Positions 30,703 through 40,869 of a DNA stretch of 64,000 bases are shown here, one piece after another. The notes beneath the pieces are model-generated. The model made no database searches and had not been told where the DNA came from. It saw only the letters and a program-made list of their open reading frames with translations. The stretch is from an uncultured Bacteroidales bacterium. Lineage in GTDB: Bacteria; Bacteroidota; Bacteroidia; Bacteroidales; UBA932. The stretch spans positions 1 to 64,000 of the forward strand of contig CAMCFO010000001.1 in assembly GCA_945874155.1 (NCBI GenBank). The letters are read 5' to 3'. The first letter of the stretch is position 1; every line of letters begins with the position of its first letter. A program made the position numbers and the translations under genes.

Positions 30703-32963
30703 TGCGCAGGCATCTTTTCATAAGCATCTTCCTTATTCTTCTGAGCGCCGTGTCCCTCCGGGCACAGCAGATGAAGAGGGTGACCGGCAGGGTGTTGGAC
30801 AAGACAAGCGGCAAGCCCATAGACCAGCAGCAGTTCGGAATCAGGATTTACGGCTTCAACACGGTCGCCGCTGCACGGGATGTGAAGAAGCTTATGGACT
30901 TGGATGCCAATACTTTTGTCGTACCCGATGCTGAAGCCTATCCGGACGACAGCGGCTATTATGAAATCAACGTGGCTGAGACTGGAGCCTTGATTTTCAA
31001 GGCTGATATGAAGGATGCGGTGCTGGAACAGGTCAATTTCAGGCTTGAAATCAATGTCCGCATAGAAATGGGCAACTACATACGCACCAGCCAGGTATCA
31101 GCGGTAAGGGATGTCGTGGACGTGATAGACCAGCGCACCGATATGGAGGGCAACTATCTCAAGGCAAGGAGTTCCATAAGTATCCCCGACAACGTGGGCA
31201 AGACAGATGCCCGCCTCATAGTGCAACCCTTCCTCATAGATGCCGTCACCAAGGACACCCTCAGGGCCCTGAGGCCCAGCGTGATGGAAGGGACGGAATA
31301 CAAGATGACCCAGCACCGCAGGATGAACTATGACGACAGTCAGGACCCACTGAACTCCTATCTGCTCCCGGATACGCTCACTTCAGATGCCCTGATCATC
31401 CCCTGGGCAGACACCATCTATGTCAGGGACCCTTCCCGCAACTATCTCGTGAAAGGCATAGTCCTTTTCGAGGACTACAACAGGGTCTATGACCGCAAGG
31501 ATTATTACCTCGCCTCTTCGAGGATAGGCCGTCCCCTGCGCTTCCTGGAATATTCTATGGTGCCTTATATGCTGGATCCTCAGGCCTACAGGGAGAGGGC
31601 CAAGCGCGAAAAACGCAATACGGCAGGCAATATGTCCCTGACCTTTAAGGTGGGGCAGGCCCGTCTTGAAGATTCCGACACTCTCGGTAAGCGGCAGTTG
31701 GACTCCATTCGCAATGTTCTTCTGGACATTATCCACGGGGAAGGTTCGCAACTTAAGGAATTCCATATTACAGGCACGGCTTCTCCGGAGGGCCCGCTTG
31801 CCGGCAATCAGAAACTGGCCAAGAAGCGTCTGGACTATGCCCTTGGACAGATTACTTCCGTGCTACCTGCAAGTGTCAGGGAAAGGGTCTATATGACCAC
31901 CGATGCTAAGGTCGCGTCCTGGAGCAGGGTGGCGGAACTGCTCGATGCCGATTCACTCCTTTTCGAAGCTGAGTCTGTCCGTTCCATAGTGGCGGCAAAT
32001 CCACGCAATCAGGACCGTCAGGGCTATCTCATACGCTCCCTTCCGTACTACAAATCAGTGATTGCGCCTTTGCTTCCACGCCTGAGGTCTGTCAGTTATT
32101 CCTATTCCTATGAAATATTCAGGGAACTCACTCCGGAGGAAATACTCGACAGGTATCTCCACGATGAGGACTACCGCAGTGGCCGAAAACAATTTGCCCT
32201 CTATGAATACTGGCACCTTTTCAATATGGTGACTGACAAGGACGAACTGCATTCCCTCTATGAGAGGGCCTATAGGGAATCTATGGAACTGAGCGGCAAG
32301 CCGTGGATACTTGCAGCCTGCAACCTTGCAGCCTCGAACATTGCCAGAGGAGTCTGTGACACCACCTTGTTGAGCCGTTTCATAGACCTAAAGACTCACA
32401 CGACGGATTTCCGTATGATGCGGCTCAACGGCAACGGCTACGACCTGGTGAACCCGGAGGCGGTGATTGCCAACCAGTTGATAATGTATGTGATGGCCGG
32501 GGATTTCCGCAAGGCAGGCCAGTTGGTGAACATCCTCCCGGACAATGACCGCAACCGTATGGTCCGTGCCTTCGCCCTCTGCCTCGGCGGTTATTACAAG
32601 GGCGGAAAGACAGCTTATGAGAGGGCGGAAGCCAGGAAGGTGTTCGACTTGGTGAGCTCATCATCCCCGCGGAACAAAATGGTGCTATGTCTGGCTATGA
32701 ACACTAAGAATTACGACGATATGGCGGAAAATATGTTGGATGAACTGCCTCAGGACGATGCCCTGACAAGCTATTTCCGTTGTATAATCTTCTGCCGCAA
32801 AGGAGCCAGGAGCAAGGACTTTATGGACGACATTGCAGCAGAAGACGCGCTTCTGGACTGTTTCCATAAGGACAAATCCTTCATAGACATAGCCGCAAAT
32901 GACGGTTATGTGGTCGAAACCATATTCAAGAACGCTAAAGACAGGTATGACTATGGCGAATAA
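30702..32963 (+). CDS. Large exported protein with OmpA-like peptidoglycan-binding region (fimbria operon, DUF3868/Mfa-associated type)
   Basis: Signal peptide; LKEFHITGTASPEGPLAGNQKLAKKRLDYALGQI OmpA-like motif; TAATG coupling to DUF3575 gene. Confidence 0.6.
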   Translation: MRRHLFISIFLILLSAVSLRAQQMKRVTGRVLDKTSGKPIDQQQFGIRIYGFNTVAAARDVKKLMDLDANTFVVPDAEAYPDDSGYYEINVAETGALIFKADMKDAVLEQVNFRLEINVRIEMGNYIRTSQVSAVRDVVDVIDQRTDMEGNYLKARSSISIPDNVGKTDARLIVQPFLIDAVTKDTLRALRPSVMEGTEYKMTQHRRMNYDDSQDPLNSYLLPDTLTSDALIIPWADTIYVRDPSRNYLVKGIVLFEDYNRVYDRKDYYLASSRIGRPLRFLEYSMVPYMLDPQAYRERAKREKRNTAGNMSLTFKVGQARLEDSDTLGKRQLDSIRNVLLDIIHGEGSQLKEFHITGTASPEGPLAGNQKLAKKRLDYALGQITSVLPASVRERVYMTTDAKVASWSRVAELLDADSLLFEAESVRSIVAANPRNQDRQGYLIRSLPYYKSVIAPLLPRLRSVSYSYSYEIFRELTPEEILDRYLHDEDYRSGRKQFALYEYWHLFNMVTDKDELHSLYERAYRESMELSGKPWILAACNLAASNIARGVCDTTLLSRFIDLKTHTTDFRMMRLNGNGYDLVNPEAVIANQLIMYVMAGDFRKAGQLVNILPDNDRNRMVRAFALCLGGYYKGGKTAYERAEARKVFDLVSSSSPRNKMVLCLAMNTKNYDDMAENMLDELPQDDALTSYFRCIIFCRKGARSKDFMDDIAAEDALLDCFHKDKSFIDIAANDGYVVETIFKNAKDRYDYGE

Positions 32964-34200
32964 GACTTTACTTTGTTGCGCTGCCCTCTGCCTGTTCTGC
33001 AGTTTTGCACAGGCCCAGGAGGTGGACACCACCGGCTTCAATGCCCTGGAATACTCGATGCAGAAACGCTGGAGACCCTCCAATTCCGAGTTTCGTGGCG
33101 ACAGGTTCAGCGACAATCTTACGCTCAGCCTGGGCGGTGGGGTGGAGCAGCTGCTGGAAAGGTCCACTTCTTCCTATTCCCTCGGTCCTCTTTTTAGGGC
33201 ATCCTTAGGCAAGGATCTCAATATCACCAACAATCTCTTCGTGGGGGTATCCGCCGGGATGTTCAGACGCAACCGCGACGGAGCCAAGGTGCTGCGGGGA
33301 GGGCTTGAACTCGGTCATTCTTTCGACATCGCCTCCTATTTCTGGGGTTATGACCCGGACCGCAAGCTGGGATTGGGTACGGTTGAGGCTCTGGGTATTA
33401 ATCTTTCAAGGGCATCCGGGCAGTACCGCTTTTCTGCGTCAGTGAGTCTGGGGCTGCGTCTCAAGGCTATGGTGGCCAAGGATTTCGACTTCTTCTTCCA
33501 GCCGGATGTCTCTTTCTACACCGATGGCATAGACTGTTCCTCCGCAGCCAACTGGCAGAAATTCGACTTCGGATACGGCTTCAGCTTCGGAGCGATATTG
33601 CACCTGAACCGTTACCGGGCTGTGCCTTTCCAGGTGAGGAACCCCACCGAATGGCTCATCGACGGGGGCTATTTCCTGTTTTCTGGAGGCTGCAATTTCC
33701 AGATTTCCTCCCTTACCCTCGACAGACCAGGTCTCTTCCCTTCGGCCCGCGAGACTGTGCAGCTGACCTATGGGAGAGTGGTGGAAGGCCCACTCGCAGT
33801 GGAACTTGCATTCTTTTATTCGAGGGATGTGTGGAAGCAGTTCTCGGAAGGTCGCAATATGCCTTGCTACTATGTCGGATTCAGGCCTCAGGTGGCTTTC
33901 GACCCTCTCTGGTGGGCAGGAATTGACTGGTTCTCAATGCCGCTTGTGCTCGGTCCGGAAGTGGGACTTATGGCCAAGATAGATGACGGCTACAGCGTAA
34001 TACGCAGCTATATGGGCCTTTCAGTGGCCTTGCGTCCCGATTTCCTCGTACACAGGCATCTGTCTCTCTTTCTTGAACCGCGCTTTTCTATGGTGCCCTA
34101 CTCCTGGACCCCGCGCACCAACAGCACCCTTGTCACCGGCAGCCGCAACTATTACGATATGCTGCTGAGCCTCTCACTCGGTATGCGTGTGCCTTTCTGA
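32953..34200 (+). CDS. Predicted outer-membrane beta-barrel protein, last gene of the fimbria-like operon
   Basis: Signal peptide MANKTLLCCAALCLFCSFAQAQ; alternating beta-strand pattern; C-terminal SLSLGMRVPF ending in Phe. Confidence 0.6.
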   Translation: MANKTLLCCAALCLFCSFAQAQEVDTTGFNALEYSMQKRWRPSNSEFRGDRFSDNLTLSLGGGVEQLLERSTSSYSLGPLFRASLGKDLNITNNLFVGVSAGMFRRNRDGAKVLRGGLELGHSFDIASYFWGYDPDRKLGLGTVEALGINLSRASGQYRFSASVSLGLRLKAMVAKDFDFFFQPDVSFYTDGIDCSSAANWQKFDFGYGFSFGAILHLNRYRAVPFQVRNPTEWLIDGGYFLFSGGCNFQISSLTLDRPGLFPSARETVQLTYGRVVEGPLAVELAFFYSRDVWKQFSEGRNMPCYYVGFRPQVAFDPLWWAGIDWFSMPLVLGPEVGLMAKIDDGYSVIRSYMGLSVALRPDFLVHRHLSLFLEPRFSMVPYSWTPRTNSTLVTGSRNYYDMLLSLSLGMRVPF

Positions 34201-37200
34201 CGATTTCTGCTTTGACTCCGTCTGCAACTTCCCGGAGAATGCCCCGTTGGCCCTATAGTCAGGAGCGTAGAGCGATTCTATCGTAGTGACTTGGGCGGTG
34301 AATACTCCGGCCTGGCTTACGAAAAACTCTTCCTCTATGTCTCTGTCCTCTTCCGGAAAGACTTCGAACCAGTAATCCAGAGCGTCTTCGTGCACCTCCC
34401 TGTAAGCTTGCGCACCGACCCACCAGGCGGCACAGCCTTGTAGCGCTGGATTGATTCTCCACTCGCGAAGGCCGCAACCGTAGTGGCCGGAAAGCTGGCG
34501 CACAGGTCGCAGGCAGGCGTTGTACGGAAGTCTCAGGTGGACAAGGGAACGGTTCTCATCGCTGTGGACTTTGTACCTTATGGTCAGTTTGTCGCCCACT
34601 TTCAGCACTTCTCCTTCCCGGAGCGGCCGGTATTTGCCTTCTTCAGTCATCATCAGGGCTTCCGTGGAGATGCTGAATCCGTTTCCGGCAGCCTTGATTT
34701 CCCGCAGCGGCAGGTATGATGTTGCACTGAGACTGAGTACGGAGGTGCCGAGCATTTCCTCTGAGCCCCGTCTTACAGCCAGCACCGCATTCACATATTC
34801 AAAGCCGCTTTCCCATTTTTGGTTGTCCTTCTGTATCATCAGCCAAAGCCTTATGCCGTCGGCTATTTCCGCTGCCCGTTCATCTCTCCTGCCTTTTCCT
34901 TCAAGATAGTCATTCCAACTGTCCATCAGGTCGCAGACAATCGAGTGGGCGTAGGCCTCGGACTCCAGCATGGCCCTGAACGGCATCACGGCATTAGGGT
35001 AGTAGCAACCTCCGCCGGAGTGCTCCACCGCATATTCCTTGAGCGAGGCTATGTCTGCACTGAGCAGTTTCTCCATCTTCAGACGGCCAAGGCCGAGGGA
35101 TGTCGCGAAAGCATTGCCTGCACAGTTTTCCATAAAAGCTGCCGCCCTGCGGGCCTTTTCCAGAATACGGCCTTTGAGTATGTCCTTCCCGCTTTTTGCG
35201 CAGGCGTATTCCCTGACGGCCTTTGTCGCTTCCTTATTCTCCTTTATGAGTTTTGAGTCCACCGCAATCTCAGGGAAGAAGGACCTCACTCTGAAATATT
35301 GTCCCACGGAAAGATTCCAGAAAAGGCCTGGGGCCTGCGAGAAGAAACTCCTGTCCAGATATGCCACGGCATCCGGGAAGATGGCCTCGATGCTTTGGTC
35401 CTCAAGCCCCGCCTTCCGTAATCCGGCGAGCCTTTCAAGCACTACTGCCGTGAGCACCGGTGAGGAATTGAAGTCCGGGAACCAGGCAAAACCTCCATCG
35501 TTGCACCTGCATTTGAGGATTTTTTCCCAAGCTTCCTTCCAGTCTCCTTGTCCGGTGAGATGGCGCACGCACAGCACTTCGCTCAGGTCCAGGAGGTTAT
35601 CCGACTTGATTTCTGTCTTGCTCCGCATCACTTCGTCCAGCAAATCGGCAAGGCTTCTTTCCCTGGCTGTGGCAGACTCTCCGCTGAAATTGATGAATTC
35701 GGCCCTGAGCCTCTTTTCCAATTGTGCCCTGTCTCCATCTTTGCTGAGCAGGGCGGAATGGGTTTCTGTGACTTCCTGCTTGTCCGGAAGAACCGGAATT
35801 CTCACTGCAATTCCGTCTGAGGCTGATTCCGAGATGAATACAGCCTTGATTTTCAGACTTGCCCTGCCATTGCTGAATGATGAGAGGCTTTCGGCTGCGG
35901 GTATGTTCATCTGCAGGTCTGGAGTGTGGATGCCCATAGAGGGGAGTTCCACAGGGAAGGATTTGGACAGCAGGGCTGCACTTTCCCCGTCGTAAACAGT
36001 TATGTCCAATATGCCTTTCACGGTTTTGTCCGTGTTGTTCGAAAGGGTCGGACGGAAATGCCACAGGTCAGCTCCGTAGAGCAGGGAAGGCTCGTGGACG
36101 GTGATGCTCACCGGCTGGCTCACCACAAATTCTTCCCTCAGGCTCCTGTTGTGGAAGGCCTTGTCGTGGGCAAAAACTGATACTATATAGGTCGAAAGCC
36201 TGTCCGGAGCTGTGAAACGCAGCTCGGCAGTCCCGTCCTCGGCCGTGCAGATATGGGGCTCGAAAACTGCAGTGCTCCGGAAATCGTCCCTTATCCGGAT
36301 TTCCATATCGGCGGGACCGGACTCTTTCGGGCTTCGGTTCATAGCTGCACTTGAAGGTGCCATCTCAGCGTCTTCCATAAACTCCGCTCTGCTCCCCATC
36401 AGCTGGAAAGGCATTATGCCCCGATAAAAATTGTCTGCGCTGAAATCGCAGCCGTCGGATGTGGTGCCACAGAGGTAGATGCCACGTATGGACGGAAAAA
36501 TTTCGTGCCACCTGTTTGGAGCTATGTCCTCGGTGCTCTTGTCGAAAATCGCGGCGGCGAGTTCAGCCTGCGCGGTGGATTTGAACTCCAGACAGTATTC
36601 CACTCCGGGCAAGAGGCTGTCACTGAATCGTTTGATGCTCAGAGGCAGGCGGAAACTGTCTGCTTTTCTGGTGAACTGGTGGGAGAAACTGTGGCATTCC
36701 CCATTGCGTATGTAATCCATTTTCACCATAATCCTGTCAGTCCATCCTTCCTTGAATGTCCACATCAGCTTTTTGAGGTTGTTGCCCTTTGTCCCGTCCA
36801 GCTTGAAGGATAGTATGTCTAAAATGTGCCCGTCCAGGTCCACCACAATGGCATTTGCCCATACAGGGGAGCTGGAGCCGAAAATGATCCCGATGCCATT
36901 GTCCTTTTCCACCACCTTGTAGGCATTGTCCAATCTGCAGCAGAGGCTTTCGTCCTGTTCGGAGAGTTTCAGAAGTTCAAGTTTGCGGGTGCTGGCGGAG
37001 CGGACTTCCTTGCCGTTACCGTCCCTGAACACATATTCCTTGTGCAAATTGAGCAGATAAAGTCCAGAAGGATGGGCCTTTAGGCTGAGACTTGTGCTTT
37101 TCCCGCTTTCGCACAGACCGGAATCCAGCACTTCCTTACCCTTGAGCAGTTGCCATTCTATCTGCCCTTCCAGCGGGGCTCCGTCAATGTCTCTAAGCGA

Positions 37201-39423
37201 TGGAGTGAATACAATCTCATCCTCTTTGAGAATCAGTTGCTCAGGCTCATCCCAACTGTAACCATCCTTTTCATTCCGGCAGAATTCCCCTTCCGCAAGG
37301 CCTTCCAGAGCGCAATCTATGCTGAAATCCCTGCCCACGGTCAGCCAGGCCTGTTTCTCAATCGTCTGTCCGGCTGCATCCGTAAGGCGCAGGCTTATGG
37401 TATAGTGGCTTTGCCCGGACTTTGCACTTTCGACATAGAAAATGAAGTTGCCTTCCCGGTCCATCTGGGGCACGCCTTTCACCGGATTTCCCCTCCAGGA
37501 TGAAATCTCATATTCCAGCCCCAGTCCCTCCAGACTGTTCCCGGCGTAACTCGTGATTTTTCCCCTCACCGGCACCTTGTCCCCAGGGAAATATTTCACA
37601 CCGTCGTGGGTGAAATCAATGGAATAGTCCGGGAGTTTGAACTCGTCCACTGTGAACCATTTGGCGTTGAGAGTCTGTCCGTTTATGAAAATGGCGAGTT
37701 TCCAAGTGCCGCCGCGATGGTCCCGGGGCAGCTGAATTCTTCCTGCAACCGAACCGAAGTCATTGGTGGTCAGGAATATGCTGGAGACATTATTGTCCTG
37801 GGCATCTCTCACTACAGCCTGCACCTGCAAACCTTCAGGAGCGGTGTTCATCTTCCCGTTGCGATAGTCCTTGTATATTATGGACTTGAACTCAAGCGTT
37901 TCGCCCGGTCGGTAGGCGCTGCGGTCGGTCAGCAACTGGGCCTGCCAGGAGTCTTGATTATCATAGTCCGTTTCGGAATATTTGTTCACGCTGAATCTGT
38001 CGCTGCACAGCATCAGACCGTCTTCATCAACGCAGCTTGCCACAATCTGCCTTGCTCCTCCTTCAATGGCCTCAGCCAATTCCCCTGTCAGAAGCGTAGG
38101 TCCGTTGAAGCTCAAACTTTTCTTTATCAAGGACTTGTCCTTGCGGTCGAAGATTTCGATTTCGGCCTTTTCCACAGGCTTGCCCGTCATTCTCTCGGCA
38201 AGGTACATCAGCCATCCGTCGGCTGTCTTGTCCAGAGTGACTGCCAGGGAATGTCTCCTGAGGTTGAATTTTTCCCTGCACTTTCCGCTTTCGAATACGG
38301 CTGTGTATTCCCCGTCGGCAAGGGCCGGAAGACTTGTCCGGAGTGTGTCTATGACATAGAAACTGTGGGAGGGATTTTCAAATGTACGGCTGAATACGGC
38401 AGGACCCTTGTCTGTATTGCCCTCGTGGACAGTCATCTTCACATTGCCGAGATTGCGGAGGCCGATTTTCACCTTGTCGCCGTTTATCTGGGCATAGACA
38501 GCGCTGCCCTTCAATTGCCCAATCAGTTTTTCAGCGCCGTTTTCGTTTTCAAGCAACTGTTTCTCTTCGTCTCTGAACCGGTCTTTCTCGTCGCAGAGTT
38601 CCTTGCACCGGGCGCTCAGCCTGAGGTAGTCCTCAGATGTCCAGGATTTGCCGTTGATGGCATTTTCCTTGACGAAACGGCCCTTTTTGTCGGAGTTCAT
38701 CATCTCGAACATCAGAGCGCATTCGCGTATTCCGGCCATCGTGCCCACAGCCTTGCCCTCGTATTTCCTGGCGAAATTCCTGTAGGCCTTGATGAGCTTT
38801 TCGGTCCTGAGACTGTCGTAGCCGGTCTGGTCTTCTATGGAGGAGTACTCCACGAGTACGGACACAGGATAGTTGTCGGGGTGGGCTTTCAGGTATGCCC
38901 GGCAGCTTGCAGAATCAGCCCTGTGGCTGAAAATCTGAGAGAGAATAACATATTCGAGGTCATTGCTGATATGATTTGCCACGACTTCGCCTTTGAGACC
39001 GACCGGGCGCTTGTGCCAGAAGTCCTCATTGCGTCCATTTTTCAGACTGCTTTCCCATTCTTCCACAAATGCGGGAAAGTCGGGTGCGAGTCCTGCGGAA
39101 TACAAGACCACCGGATTGCCCAATTCCCGGAATGCCTGTTCCTTTTCGCTTGTGAGTTCGTCGCGCAGTTTCCAATTGCGGCGGGACATCACTTTCACAT
39201 ACTCCTCCCAGGCCTTGAAAAAGTCATAGTACAGGCCTTCTTTCCTGGCTGACTCCTGTATCTTCAGCAAGGTTTCTGCCGATTTTTCGGGCAGGTCCCT
39301 GGATTCGTACTCTTTGTAATCATTCCAGAGCCTGTCTATCCTGGAACGGCTGTCTCCGGAGCCGAAAAGAGAGAATGTTGACATAAGGGAAATGAGAATT
39401 AATGCTGCTGAGATTCTTTTCAT
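34174..39423 (-). CDS. Alpha-2-macroglobulin-like (MG2/TED-type) exported protein without a visible CxEQ thioester
   Basis: 1749 aa; LLTDRSAYRPGETLEFKSIIYKDYRNG (MG2 hallmark), APDRLSTYIVSVFAHDK, GGFAWFPDFNSSPVLTAVVLERLAGL. Confidence 0.82.
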   Translation of the reverse strand: MKRISAALILISLMSTFSLFGSGDSRSRIDRLWNDYKEYESRDLPEKSAETLLKIQESARKEGLYYDFFKAWEEYVKVMSRRNWKLRDELTSEKEQAFRELGNPVVLYSAGLAPDFPAFVEEWESSLKNGRNEDFWHKRPVGLKGEVVANHISNDLEYVILSQIFSHRADSASCRAYLKAHPDNYPVSVLVEYSSIEDQTGYDSLRTEKLIKAYRNFARKYEGKAVGTMAGIRECALMFEMMNSDKKGRFVKENAINGKSWTSEDYLRLSARCKELCDEKDRFRDEEKQLLENENGAEKLIGQLKGSAVYAQINGDKVKIGLRNLGNVKMTVHEGNTDKGPAVFSRTFENPSHSFYVIDTLRTSLPALADGEYTAVFESGKCREKFNLRRHSLAVTLDKTADGWLMYLAERMTGKPVEKAEIEIFDRKDKSLIKKSLSFNGPTLLTGELAEAIEGGARQIVASCVDEDGLMLCSDRFSVNKYSETDYDNQDSWQAQLLTDRSAYRPGETLEFKSIIYKDYRNGKMNTAPEGLQVQAVVRDAQDNNVSSIFLTTNDFGSVAGRIQLPRDHRGGTWKLAIFINGQTLNAKWFTVDEFKLPDYSIDFTHDGVKYFPGDKVPVRGKITSYAGNSLEGLGLEYEISSWRGNPVKGVPQMDREGNFIFYVESAKSGQSHYTISLRLTDAAGQTIEKQAWLTVGRDFSIDCALEGLAEGEFCRNEKDGYSWDEPEQLILKEDEIVFTPSLRDIDGAPLEGQIEWQLLKGKEVLDSGLCESGKSTSLSLKAHPSGLYLLNLHKEYVFRDGNGKEVRSASTRKLELLKLSEQDESLCCRLDNAYKVVEKDNGIGIIFGSSSPVWANAIVVDLDGHILDILSFKLDGTKGNNLKKLMWTFKEGWTDRIMVKMDYIRNGECHSFSHQFTRKADSFRLPLSIKRFSDSLLPGVEYCLEFKSTAQAELAAAIFDKSTEDIAPNRWHEIFPSIRGIYLCGTTSDGCDFSADNFYRGIMPFQLMGSRAEFMEDAEMAPSSAAMNRSPKESGPADMEIRIRDDFRSTAVFEPHICTAEDGTAELRFTAPDRLSTYIVSVFAHDKAFHNRSLREEFVVSQPVSITVHEPSLLYGADLWHFRPTLSNNTDKTVKGILDITVYDGESAALLSKSFPVELPSMGIHTPDLQMNIPAAESLSSFSNGRASLKIKAVFISESASDGIAVRIPVLPDKQEVTETHSALLSKDGDRAQLEKRLRAEFINFSGESATARERSLADLLDEVMRSKTEIKSDNLLDLSEVLCVRHLTGQGDWKEAWEKILKCRCNDGGFAWFPDFNSSPVLTAVVLERLAGLRKAGLEDQSIEAIFPDAVAYLDRSFFSQAPGLFWNLSVGQYFRVRSFFPEIAVDSKLIKENKEATKAVREYACAKSGKDILKGRILEKARRAAAFMENCAGNAFATSLGLGRLKMEKLLSADIASLKEYAVEHSGGGCYYPNAVMPFRAMLESEAYAHSIVCDLMDSWNDYLEGKGRRDERAAEIADGIRLWLMIQKDNQKWESGFEYVNAVLAVRRGSEEMLGTSVLSLSATSYLPLREIKAAGNGFSISTEALMMTEEGKYRPLREGEVLKVGDKLTIRYKVHSDENRSLVHLRLPYNACLRPVRQLSGHYGCGLREWRINPALQGCAAWWVGAQAYREVHEDALDYWFEVFPEEDRDIEEEFFVSQAGVFTAQVTTIESLYAPDYRANGAFSGKLQTESKQKSSERHTHTE

Positions 39424-39425
39424 AC

Positions 39426-40775
39426 TTATTCATTTTCAGGACTGGTTGGGGTGCGCTGCCGTAATTTCAGGGCTTGGGCCACCACATAGGAACTGCCGCC
39501 GACATAAATCAGCGGCTTTTTCCCGGCATTTTCCAAGTTCTGTGCCAGTTCCGTTGCCAAGCGCATCGCATCGCCCACCATCGGGCAGATTCCGGCAGTT
39601 GTGGGAGCATCGGGCCCGGTCCAGACTTCGGAGGCCGCCTGTGCAAGTGAGGCTGCCGGTTCGGCTCTCTTGCCCGGAGCATTGGTGAAGATGACCTGCA
39701 CACCGGAAGGGAACATTTTCAGGACAGTCTTGTAGTCTTTGTCAGAAACGGAGCCGTAAACGATTATCGCAGTGTAACCGCCTTCCTGTATGGTGCGGAC
39801 CAGCTGACGGAAATTGTGCTGCATCGCATCGGGATTGTGGCCTATGTCCATTATTGTCAATGGGTTGTCGCTGACTTTGTCCCATCTTCCGGCTAATCCT
39901 GTGCGGGCTGCGGTGTGCTGGAGAGCCTTGATGGTGCTGCTCTGACGAGTGTCTATTCCCAAGCATTTCAAGGCACAAACGGCCGTCCTCAAATTTATCC
40001 GCTGATAGTCGCCCCTCAGGTCCATATCAGACAGTATCGGGCTCAAATCTTCTGTGATTTCCCTGTCCGCAAACACCAACGGAGTAGTTTCCGTCTTCGA
40101 AAGGGTCTTTGCTGCGTTCTCGAACACCGGCCCCGTGGCCTCGTCCCGACCCCAGACCACAGCCCTAACCCCGGGTTTGATGATTCCGGCCTTCTCCGAA
40201 GCTATATCCTGGAGCGTATCTCCCAATATGTCACAATGATCCAGTCCGATTCCCGTAATGACGCTGAGCACCGGAGTGATGATATTGGTGCTGTCCAGTC
40301 TCCCGCCGAGCCCCGTCTCGACCACCGCAAAGTCCACCCCCTCGCTCCTGAACCATTCGAAGGCCATAGCCGTGGTAATCTCGAAGAACGACAGCCCCAG
40401 CCTGTCCATCTCATCTCCCCACTTGCGGCAGAACCCCGCCACAAATTCCCGAGGCACCATAGTCCATCCCGAACCGTCACATATTCTGGCCCTCTCCCGG
40501 AAATCCACCAGATGCGGTGAGGTATAAAGCCCCGTCCTGAACCCCCGTGCCGCAAGAGACGAAGCAATCATACTGCTCACCGAGCCCTTCCCGTTGGTCC
40601 CTGCCACGTGTACGCATCTGTAGGCCCTGTGAGGATGCCCCAACTCGGTGTCGAAGGCCTGCATATTGGCAAGCCCCGGATGATATGCCTGTGAACCGTG
40701 ACTCTGGAATGACGGGAAACGGGTAAATATGTTTTCGACAATTTTGTCGTAGTCCATTTTTGAAAATTCTGTCAT
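39426..40775 (-). CDS. folC: Bifunctional folylpolyglutamate/dihydrofolate synthase
   Basis: HVAGTNGKGSVSSMIASSLAARGFRTGLYTSPHLVDFRER; ETGLGGRLDSTNII; DIGHNPDA. Confidence 0.94.
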   Translation of the reverse strand: MTEFSKMDYDKIVENIFTRFPSFQSHGSQAYHPGLANMQAFDTELGHPHRAYRCVHVAGTNGKGSVSSMIASSLAARGFRTGLYTSPHLVDFRERARICDGSGWTMVPREFVAGFCRKWGDEMDRLGLSFFEITTAMAFEWFRSEGVDFAVVETGLGGRLDSTNIITPVLSVITGIGLDHCDILGDTLQDIASEKAGIIKPGVRAVVWGRDEATGPVFENAAKTLSKTETTPLVFADREITEDLSPILSDMDLRGDYQRINLRTAVCALKCLGIDTRQSSTIKALQHTAARTGLAGRWDKVSDNPLTIMDIGHNPDAMQHNFRQLVRTIQEGGYTAIIVYGSVSDKDYKTVLKMFPSGVQVIFTNAPGKRAEPAASLAQAASEVWTGPDAPTTAGICPMVGDAMRLATELAQNLENAGKKPLIYVGGSSYVVAQALKLRQRTPTSPENE

Positions 40776-40869
40776 ATTTCAAAGATTTGCAACTTTTATT
40801 GCAGCAATCGCAAAAATAACTAATTTTGCACAGATGTCACCTATGAACGACATATTGTACAATTGATTT

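Noticed and set aside
35039-35995. 318-codon antisense ORF in another register of the A2M-like gene
   Set aside because: Low-complexity Ser/Leu-rich translation, no start context or domain; overlaps a clearly coding sense strand.
37606-39252. 548-codon ORF antisense to the A2M-like gene
   Set aside because: It is in exact register with the sense codons (both starts are 1 mod 3), so its lack of stops only reflects avoidance of TTA, CTA and TCA in the sense gene. No recognisable domain and composition unlike a real protein.
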